64,000 nt of DNA, from positions 18,152 through 82,151 of the forward strand of contig NZ_JNYY01000030.1 in assembly GCF_000716785.1 (NCBI RefSeq). Direction: 5' to 3'. Positions 52,876 to 60,400 of the stretch are shown piece by piece. The stretch is from Amycolatopsis vancoresmycina. Lineage in GTDB: Bacteria > Actinomycetota > Actinomycetes > Mycobacteriales > Pseudonocardiaceae. The position numbers and the translations under genes are program-made. The stretch's first letter is position 1, and each line of letters begins with the position of its first letter. The notes under the pieces were generated by a model that was not told the origin of the DNA, did not search any database, and worked only from the letters and a program-made list of their open reading frames with translations.

Positions 52876-52983
52876 TCGTCCGAAGTGGACACACCGGGGC
52901 TGGGCTCGCGAGGAGATGCGGCGTGCGGCGCCCGCCGGGGACACTCGTGGGGACCACCGGAACATCCACGATGGGGGCGACGG

Positions 52984-53823
52984 TTGAGTGCGACGTGTGA
53001 CCGGCTGCGCGTGCCGGGCGCGAGCCTGTACTACGAGGTCCGCGGCACGGGCCCGGCGCTGCTGCTGATCCCGACCGGCAACGGGGACGGCGGCCCGTAC
53101 ACCCCGCTGGCGGAAGCCCTCGCCGACCGGCACACCGTGATCACCTACGACAAGCGGGCCTATTCGCGCAGCCCGCTCGACGCGCCCGACGACGGCACGG
53201 ACCGGGTCGGGGCCGACGTCGAGGACGCGCGGGCGCTCATCGAGCGCGTGGCGGGCGGCCGGGCGGACGTGCTGGGCGGCAGCTCCGGCGCGATCGTGGC
53301 CCTGCAGCTGCTCGCGCGGCACCCCGGGTGCGTCGGCACGTCGGTCGTGCACGAGCCGCCACTGGCCTCGGTGCTGCCGGACGCCGAGGAGTGGCTGGCC
53401 TTCTACGCGAACCTGTACGCGACCTACCAGGACGCCGGCCCGGTCGTCGCGATGGGCATCTTCCGCGAGCGGATGGGCATGCGGGGCACGACGAAACCCC
53501 CGGACGACGCGCAGCTCCCGCCGGACCAGCTGGCCGACATGCTGGCGCGCATCCGGGCCAACCACACGCAGTGGTTCGAACGGGAGGTGCGCGACTACCC
53601 GGCGGTCGTCCCGGACGTCGAGGCGCTGCGGGCGGTCGCCGGCCGGCTCGTCCTCGGCGGCGGCGACACCTCCCGCGACGACTTCCCGTACCAGCCGAAC
53701 CGGGTGCTCTCGGCCCGCATCGGCGTCCCGATCACGCACTTCCCCGGCGGGCACGTCGGCTTCGTGACCCAGCCGGGGGAGTTCGCCGATGCCCTGTCCG
53801 CCCTGCTCACCGCCCGCCGGTGA
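52984..53823 (+). CDS. Alpha/beta hydrolase
   Basis: The product is about 279 residues from a TTG at 52984; an alternative start is GTG 53011. It has the hydrolase fold: ASLYYEVRGTGPALLLIPTGNGDG, VITYDKRAYSRSPL, the nucleophile elbow GGSSGAIVALQLLARHP, a GDDT-like Asp strand (RLVLGGGDTSRDDF) and GGHVGFVTQPGEFADAL with the catalytic His. The serine nucleophile argues against an epoxide hydrolase, which would have Asp. It lies just before the glycosyltransferase gene. The substrate is unknown. Confidence 0.82.
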   Translation: MSATCDRLRVPGASLYYEVRGTGPALLLIPTGNGDGGPYTPLAEALADRHTVITYDKRAYSRSPLDAPDDGTDRVGADVEDARALIERVAGGRADVLGGSSGAIVALQLLARHPGCVGTSVVHEPPLASVLPDAEEWLAFYANLYATYQDAGPVVAMGIFRERMGMRGTTKPPDDAQLPPDQLADMLARIRANHTQWFEREVRDYPAVVPDVEALRAVAGRLVLGGGDTSRDDFPYQPNRVLSARIGVPITHFPGGHVGFVTQPGEFADALSALLTARR

Positions 53824-53925
53824 ACTGAACCCGCACTGGCGGAGATGCGCCGCGCCGCGGGTGGGCGCTGAGATGGAGCCCGTCCCCCGCGAGCCGGGCA
53901 AACCCGCCACCAGAAGGAGATTCCC

Positions 53926-55326
53926 ATGCGCGTCCTGTTTGCCTGCTACCCGGCGCACGCGCACCTGTTACCGCTCGTCACCACCGCGTGGGGGCTGCAG
54001 AGCGCGGGCCACGACGTGCGCGTCGCGTCCTTCCACGGCCTCTCGAAGACGATCTCGGCCGCCGGCCTGATCCCGGTGCCGCTCGGCGACCCGGACGCGA
54101 TCGAGGCCCGCTTCCTGGAGGACGCCGGGCTGCCGAGCGGCACCGACGAGATCGACCGCTACGCGAAGGCGCTCGCCATCGAGCCGCACGAGCGGGACGC
54201 GTGGGACGTGTTCTTCCAGTACATGCTGCTGCCGTGCGGCGACTACCTGCGCGAAGACCGGCAGGAGGCCGCCGATCTCGTGGCGTTCGCCCGCACGTGG
54301 CAGCCGGACCTGGTGATCTACGACCCGACGTTCCCGATCGCCGCCATCGCGGCGAAGGCGTGCGGCGCGGCGCAGGCGCGGTTCCTGCTCGGCCCGGACA
54401 TCTACGCGTGGAGCCTCGACCGGCTCGCCGCCTACCGGCAGCAGGTGCTCGACGCCGGTCTCGAGGAGAACCCGCTGGGGTCGATGATCGCGCCGGTCGC
54501 GGCGCGATTGGGCGTCGAGATGGGTGACGACCTGCTGTACGGGCACTTTTCGCTGGACGCGGTGTCGCCCGGCCTCCGGATGCCGACGAGTGCCAAGACG
54601 GTCCCGGTCCGCTACGTGCCGTTCGCCGGTTCCGCGGAGCTGCCCGACTGGCTGTACACCAAGCCGGAGCGGCCCCGCGTCGCGGTCTCGCTCGGGGTGT
54701 CCACCCGGCAGGCGTTCACCGGCTCGCACGTGCGGGACGAGGCCGACCGGCTCGAGAACGCGCTCACCTTCGACATGAACCCCGAAGTGAGCCGGCTGAG
54801 CCTGCTGATGGAGGCGGTGGCCGACCTCGACATCGAGGTGGTGGCGACGCTGAGCGAAGGCCAGCTCGCCGGCCTCCCGCCGCTGCCCGCGAACGTGCGG
54901 GCCGTGCACTACCTCCCGCTGCCCCAGCTGCTGGCGACCTGCTCCGCGGTCGTCTACCACGGCGGAATCGGCACGCTCGCCGCGGCGACCGGGGCCGCGG
55001 TGCCGCAGCTGATCTTCGACACCGGCGAGGCGGCCCGCGTCGTGGTCACCGTCGCCGAAGACGGCAGCGTCGAGTACGCGATGCCGGACAAGAAGGTGGA
55101 GGCCACCTGGGTGTCCAACTTCGTCATCGACCGGGGCGCGGGCGAGCGGCTCAACCACAAGACCCAGACGGTCGAGGAGATCCGCAAGCTGGTCCAGCAG
55201 GTGGTGGAGAACCAGTCCTACCGCGGGGGCGCCCGAGCCCTGCGCGACGAGTGGCTGGCGACCCCGGGCCCGAACGACATCGTCCCGACCCTGGAAGTCC
55301 TGGCGGCGCACCACCGCACCCGCTGA
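53926..55326 (+). CDS. Glycosyltransferase (EryCIII/DUF1205-type) with TTA codon
   Basis: A 466-residue GT-B glycosyltransferase of the activator-dependent DUF1205 family. The N-terminal motif is MRVLFACYPAHAHLLPLVTTAWGLQSAGH. The nucleotide-sugar motif is VVYHGGIGTLAAATGAAVPQLI near residue 345, with the HxGGxGT core. Codon 15 (53968-53970) is the rare leucine codon TTA, so translation may need the bldA-type tRNA. It likely attaches the amino C-methyl pentose to the enediyne core. EryCIII-type enzymes often need a P450-like activator; none is adjacent. The ATG at 53926 follows AGAAGGAG. The 3' end, from base 55264, is duplicated downstream. Confidence 0.9.
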   Translation: MRVLFACYPAHAHLLPLVTTAWGLQSAGHDVRVASFHGLSKTISAAGLIPVPLGDPDAIEARFLEDAGLPSGTDEIDRYAKALAIEPHERDAWDVFFQYMLLPCGDYLREDRQEAADLVAFARTWQPDLVIYDPTFPIAAIAAKACGAAQARFLLGPDIYAWSLDRLAAYRQQVLDAGLEENPLGSMIAPVAARLGVEMGDDLLYGHFSLDAVSPGLRMPTSAKTVPVRYVPFAGSAELPDWLYTKPERPRVAVSLGVSTRQAFTGSHVRDEADRLENALTFDMNPEVSRLSLLMEAVADLDIEVVATLSEGQLAGLPPLPANVRAVHYLPLPQLLATCSAVVYHGGIGTLAAATGAAVPQLIFDTGEAARVVVTVAEDGSVEYAMPDKKVEATWVSNFVIDRGAGERLNHKTQTVEEIRKLVQQVVENQSYRGGARALRDEWLATPGPNDIVPTLEVLAAHHRTR

Positions 55327-55403
55327 CGCAACCTCAACTGCGGCGCACCGGCTCCGGCCGGTGCGCCGCCGTCGTTTGCGGGTGCAGTTCCAGCCCTGCC
55401 GCT

Positions 55404-55455
55404 GTGGTCGTGAGTGTTTAGGAGGGTTAGAACGCGTCTAAACACTCACGACCAC
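55404..55455. terminator. Palindromic extragenic hairpins, copy 1 (three stems from 55340 to 55511)
   Basis: Perfect stems lie at 55340-55352 with 55357-55369 (13 bp), 55404-55421 with 55438-55455 (18 bp, arm GTGGTCGTGAGTGTTTAG) and 55482-55492 with 55501-55511 (11 bp). The 18-bp stem is not G+C-rich at its centre and looks like a mobile extragenic palindrome more than a simple terminator. Together they stop transcription from the glycosyltransferase gene. Confidence 0.8.
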
Positions 55456-55642
55456 CCGGCCACACGCCACAAGGATGAAAACGGGCCCGGCGCCACCACA
55501 CGCCGGGCCCGAACGACATCGTCCCGACCCTGGAGGTCCTCGCCGCGCACCACCGCACCCGCTGATGCAACCTCAACTGCGGCGCACCGGCTCCGGCCGG
55601 TGCGCCGCCGTCGTTTGCGGGTGCGGTCCCAGCCCTGCCGCT

Positions 55643-55694
55643 GTGGTCGTGAGTGTTTAGGAGGGTTAGAACGCGTCTAAACACTCACGACCAC
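55643..55694. terminator. Palindromic extragenic hairpins, copy 2 (three stems from 55579 to 55750)
   Basis: This is the second set of the same three stems, shifted by 239 bases. The last stem ends 17 bases before the convergent ligase stop at 55768, so it can also end transcription of the leftward operon. Confidence 0.8.
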
Positions 55695-55767
55695 CCGGCC
55701 ACGCGCCACAAGGACGAAAACGGGCCCGGCGCCACCACACGCCGGGCCCGTCTTCATTCCCCTGCTC

Positions 55768-57405
55768 TCACACCATCGTGCGCAGGACCTTCTTGTCCGC
55801 CTTGCCGACCGCGGTGTGCGGGAAGGCGTCCAGCACCACCAGGCGCTCCGGCAGCTTGAACGCCGCCAAACCACGGGCCGTGAGCGCGGCGCACAGCTGC
55901 TCGAGGGTCAGCGTGTGGCCCGCGTGCAGGCGGGCGAACAGGCAGACCCGCTCGCCCAGCGCCGGGTCCGGCATGGCCACCGCGGCGGCTTCCGCCACCG
56001 CCGGCAGCTCCTGGGCCAGGGTCTCGACCTCCGCGGCGGAGATCTTCTCGCCGCCGCGGTTGATCAGGTCCTTGACCCGGCCGCACACGACCACGTTGCC
56101 CGCCGGTGTGAGGCGCACCAGGTCGCCCGTGCGGAACCAGCCGTCCGGGGTGAACGACTGCCGGTTGACCTCCGGCACGCCGAAGTAGCCGCGCGGGGTG
56201 TACGGGCCGCGGGTGAGCAGTTCGCCCACCTCGCCGGGGGCCACCGGCTCGCCGTCCGGGTCGACCAGGAGCAGCTCGTCGAACGGGCTGATCGGCCGGC
56301 CCTGCGTGCCGTGCGCCTCCTCGTCGGCCGCATCCGGGGCCGTGTAGCAGACCAGGCCCTCCGCCATCCCGTACACCTGCTGCACCCGGCAGCCCAGCGA
56401 CGGCCCGATGCGGGCGGCGACCTCCGGCGCGAGCACTGACCCGCCGACGTGCACGTGCCGCAGGGTGCGCAGGTCCCGCGGGCTCGCCGCCGCCGCTTCC
56501 ATCCACTTGAGCACGACCGCCGGGACGGCCGACGTCACGGTGACGCCCTCCGCCTCGATCGCCTCGAACACCGGCTCCGGACGCGGTGACGGCAGCAGGA
56601 CGGCCCGGCCGCCGGCGTACAGCGCACCCAGGATGCCCGGGTTGGCGAGCGGGAAGTTGTGCCCGGCCGGGAGCACCGTCAGGTAGACGGTGTCCGGGTC
56701 GAACCCGCACGCGGCCGCGCACCGGCGGATGTTGTACTCGTAGTCGTCGTGGGTGCGGCCGATCACCTTGGGCACGCCCGTCGTCCCGCCCGAAAGCAGG
56801 AACACCGCGACGTCGGAGGCAGCCGGCGCGTGCTCGTCCAGCCACTGCCGGCGCGCCTCCGGATCGCCGGACTGCTTGATCAGGCCCCGGACGTCGACGT
56901 TGCCCGCCCGCACCTCGTCGCCGACCACCAGCACCCGCGCCGGTCCGGGCAGCGTCGCCGCGACCCGCTCCGCGAGGTCCTGGTGGTCGTACCCCTTGAG
57001 GGTGTCCGGCACGATCAGGGCCTTGGCCCGCACGTGCGCGCCGATCGAGGCCAGCTCGTGCTCGCGGTGCGGCGGCAGCATCATCACCGGCGCCACCCCC
57101 AGCCGGAAGCAGGCGAGCGTGACGACCACGAACTCCCACTGGTTCGGCAGCTGCACGAGGACCGTGTCGCCGCGGGCCAGCCCGCTCGCCGCGAACCCGG
57201 CGGCCAGGCCGTCGGCCCGCTCGGCCAGTTCGCGGTAGGTCAGCCGGACCTCACCGTCCACAATGGCCACCCGGTCCGGACGCCGCCGCGCCCAGTCCCA
57301 CAGGTACGACCCGAGCGGGCGGCCGCGCCAGCAGCCGGCCGCGCGGTACGCGTGGGCCAGGTCGGCGGGCCACGGCACCACCCGCTCGAGGATGTCGTCG
57401 CTCAC
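55768..57405 (-). CDS. Aryl-acid AMP ligase (2,3-dihydroxybenzoate/salicylate-AMP ligase type)
   Basis: A 545-residue stand-alone adenylation enzyme from the GTG at 57405, overlapping the PKS stop (GTGA). The motifs are LLSGGTTGVPKVIGRTH near residue 190 (P-loop), QVYGMAEGLVCYT, TPDGWFRTGDLV, GRVKDLINRGGEKISAAEVE and the C-terminal PHTAVGKADKKVLR with the catalytic Lys. Such enzymes load benzoate-type acids onto CoA or a carrier. Here the likely substrate is the methylated salicylate-type acid made by the PKS next door. No separate aryl carrier protein is seen, so CoA is a plausible acceptor. Confidence 0.9.
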   Translation of the reverse strand: MSDDILERVVPWPADLAHAYRAAGCWRGRPLGSYLWDWARRRPDRVAIVDGEVRLTYRELAERADGLAAGFAASGLARGDTVLVQLPNQWEFVVVTLACFRLGVAPVMMLPPHREHELASIGAHVRAKALIVPDTLKGYDHQDLAERVAATLPGPARVLVVGDEVRAGNVDVRGLIKQSGDPEARRQWLDEHAPAASDVAVFLLSGGTTGVPKVIGRTHDDYEYNIRRCAAACGFDPDTVYLTVLPAGHNFPLANPGILGALYAGGRAVLLPSPRPEPVFEAIEAEGVTVTSAVPAVVLKWMEAAAASPRDLRTLRHVHVGGSVLAPEVAARIGPSLGCRVQQVYGMAEGLVCYTAPDAADEEAHGTQGRPISPFDELLLVDPDGEPVAPGEVGELLTRGPYTPRGYFGVPEVNRQSFTPDGWFRTGDLVRLTPAGNVVVCGRVKDLINRGGEKISAAEVETLAQELPAVAEAAAVAMPDPALGERVCLFARLHAGHTLTLEQLCAALTARGLAAFKLPERLVVLDAFPHTAVGKADKKVLRTMV

Positions 57406-60400
57406 GCCGCCTGCTCCAGTTCCACCGGGGTGAGCCGCTCGGCGAGCAGCTCGACGACCGCTTCGACGGTCGGCCGGTCCCAGAAGAGGGTCGACGGGAG
57501 CTGCAGGCCGAACCGCCGCTCGAGGCCGCGCCGGATCCGGACCGTCATCACCGAGTCCAGGCCCATCTCGACCAGCGGACGGCGGGGATCCACCTCGGCG
57601 GCCGGCAGCTGCGTCTCCGCCGACACCTGGGCGCGGATCTCGCCGGTCAGCACGGCCACCAGCTCCGGCCCGGTCAGCCCGGCCCACGGCTCGTCCTGCT
57701 CCGGCTCGCCGCCGTCGTCCTGCGGGGTGTCCTCGGGCAGCGCCGAGAGCACCGGCAGCCGGTGGTCACCCGGTTCCAGCGGGACCGTGCGCAGCACGGC
57801 CGCGTACCCGAGGTCGTGCTGCTCGACCACCTCCCACGCGGCGAACGCGTCGGCGAGGGCGATGTCCGCGGTGCCGCGGGCGGCCAGCTCGACGTCGATG
57901 ATCGCCGACGAGGTGGACATGCCGAGGCCACGCCACGACGTCCAGCCGAAGCTGGTCGTCCCGCGGTCGCCGGCGGCGCGCCGGTGCGCGGCGAGCGCGT
58001 CGAGGAACGCGTTGGCCGCCGCGTAACTGGCCTGGCCCGGGAGCCCGAGCAGGTAGCCGCTGGAGGAGAACAGCGCGAAGAAGTCCACGCTGCCCGGCGG
58101 GAACAGCTTGTGCAGGGTCAGCCCGCCGTCCACCTTGGGGCGCAGCACCGTGCGCAGCGACTCCTCGTCGAGGGTGCGCAGCGCGCGGTTGTCCAGCACC
58201 CCGGCCGCGTGGACGACGCCGCGGAACGGCGGCAGCCCGAGCGCGGCGGGCGAGAGCAGGCGGGCGGCCTCGTCGTGGTCGGCGATGTCCACCGCGACCG
58301 CGACGACGGTGACCCCGAGCCGCTCCAGCGAGCGCACGGCGTCGAGCCGCGCCACCGTCTCCGGGTCGGTCTCGGTGTCCCAGGTGTCCCGCGGCGGCAG
58401 CCCGTGGCGGCCGGCGAGCACGATGCGCCGCGCTCCCCGGTCGGCCAGCCACTGCGCGACCCGCAGGCCGAGCACGCCGAGCCCGCCGGTGACCAGGTAG
58501 GTGCCGTCCGGCTGGCAGCCGCGCAGGCGCCCCGGCGCCTCACCGTCGAGGGCGAGCAGGCGGGGGACCAGCGGCTCGCCTTCCCGGATCGCGACGACGT
58601 CCTCACCGCGGACGGTCCTCAGCACGTCGAGCAGCGCCGGGACGTCCTCGGGCGAGTCGCCCACGTCGACGACGCCGCCCCAGATCTCGGGGTGCTCGCC
58701 GCCGATGATCCGCCCGACGCCCCACGCGGAGGCGTGGGCGAGCGCGGCTTCGTCCGCGCCACGGCGCACGCCCTGCGTGACGCACCACAACCGGGACTGG
58801 CCCGAGGCCAGCCGCTGGGCGGTGGCGGCGAGCAGCCACGACGTCCCGGTGGCCGCCGAACCCGTCGTGCCCGGCCGGGCCCGGCCCGGCACGACGAGGA
58901 CGTCGTGCCCGCCGGACAGTTCGTCCTCGGTCAGCTCGTCCGGGCCGGTGACGACGCGGAACGGCACCGCCGCGCCGGCGAGCCGCTCGGTGAGCCGGCC
59001 GATCAGCGCGCTGTCCGGCCCGACCAGCACGGCCGGCCGGCGCTCCGCCGGTTCGGTCCGGTCCGCCGGCTGCCAGCCGATCGGGTGGACCAGCTCGCGC
59101 GGGTTGACGCCGGTGCCCGAGTCGGCCGACGGCGCGCCGTCCAGCACGCCGTAGCGCAGCCCGGCCATCCGCCCGGCCAGGACGCCGTCCGGATCGGTGA
59201 TCTCGACGTCGACGGTGAGGTCCCCGGTCTGCCGCACGGTGATGGTGGCCCGCGCGGGCGGGGTGTCGCCGAGCGAGACCCGCTGGATGTGCGCGGGCAT
59301 GCGCAGGATCGGCGGCCCGGTGAACACGACCGACGCGGTCGACAGGGCCGCGTCGAGCACCGACGCCCAGGTGTTGCGCAGCGTCCCGGGTTCGGGCTCG
59401 GCCTGGACGGTGGCCACGAGCGTGCCGTCACCGCGGTGGATCTCTTCGACGACCCACGGGAAGCCCATGGCGGCGACGCCGAGCGAGGCCAGCCGGTCGA
59501 TGACGAACCCGGCCGGCAGCCGTTCGGCGGCCTCCGCGGGCGCCTGGGCGGCCGGCGCGGTGCGCGGCTCGATCGTGGCCGTGGTGTGGGTGGCCCAGCC
59601 GCTGTCGGCCCGGCCGGCGCCCTCGGTGCCGTTCTGGGCGGGCGTGTCCTTCCGGCTGAGCCTGCTGGACAGCCGGATCGCCCCGTCCTGCAGCACCACC
59701 TGCAGGTCACGCGGGCTGGTGACGCTGACCGGGACGCGCAGGGACACCTCGGCCAGGTCCGACCACGGACCGACGGCGGCCGCCGCCGTGGCGAAGGTGT
59801 TCAGCAGGACGGCCGCGGGGATGATCTCGACGTTCCGCACCGGGTGGCTGCCGGGGTAGGGCCGCGAATCGCGGTCGAGCCGGGTCGCCCAGACGTGCGC
59901 GGGGGTGGTGCCGCGCACGACGGTCCGCCCGCCGAGCAGCGTGTGGCCGGCGACGTCGTGGTGCTCGGCCACCGACGTCGGCGCCTCGGGCTCTTCGGCC
60001 CAGTGGGGCTTGTGCTGCCACGAGTACGTCGGCAGGTCGGCGACGCCGCCTTCGGGCCACAGGGCCCGCCAGTCGACCTCGGCGCCGTTCCCGTAGAGCA
60101 GGCCGAGGTTGGTCAGCATCGTTTCGCGTTCCGGCTTGGCCCGCCGCAGGGTGTGGGTGGCGAACCCGTCGGTGATGCCGAGCCCGTCGAACGTCTCGTT
60201 GATCGAGTGCTCGACGACCGGGTGCGGCGACACCTCGAGGAACAGCCGGTAGCCGTCCTGCAGCGCGGCGGTCAGCGCCTGGACGAACCGCACCTGGTTG
60301 CGCAGGTTGCCGGCCCAGTACGCGCCGTCGCGCACGGTTTCCGCACGCGGGTCGGTCAACGCGGTGCTGTAGAGCGGGAGCCCGGCGGGCCGGGGTTCGA

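Larger units (their letters stand above)
55264..55741 (+). repeat. 239-base tandem duplication covering the glycosyltransferase tail and three hairpins
   Basis: Two direct copies with a period of 239 bases (55264-55502 and 55503-55741) differ at 8 positions. Each starts with the last 20 codons of the glycosyltransferase plus its stop, then carries three inverted repeats. CCGGGCCCG stands at 55264, 55503 and 55742, at the three borders. The three differences before the stop are all at synonymous third positions (GAA/GAG, CTG/CTC, GCG/GCC). The second copy holds an orphan glycosyltransferase tail without a gene body. Confidence 0.95.

Noticed and set aside
52984..53823. Epoxide hydrolase for the enediyne core
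   Set aside because: The nucleophile elbow is GGSSG with Ser, not the Asp used by epoxide hydrolases of this fold.
55414..55859. Short frames beginning MFRRVRTRLNTHDH in the duplicated region
   Set aside because: They are translations of the hairpin arms and appear on both strands of the palindrome, with no ribosome site.
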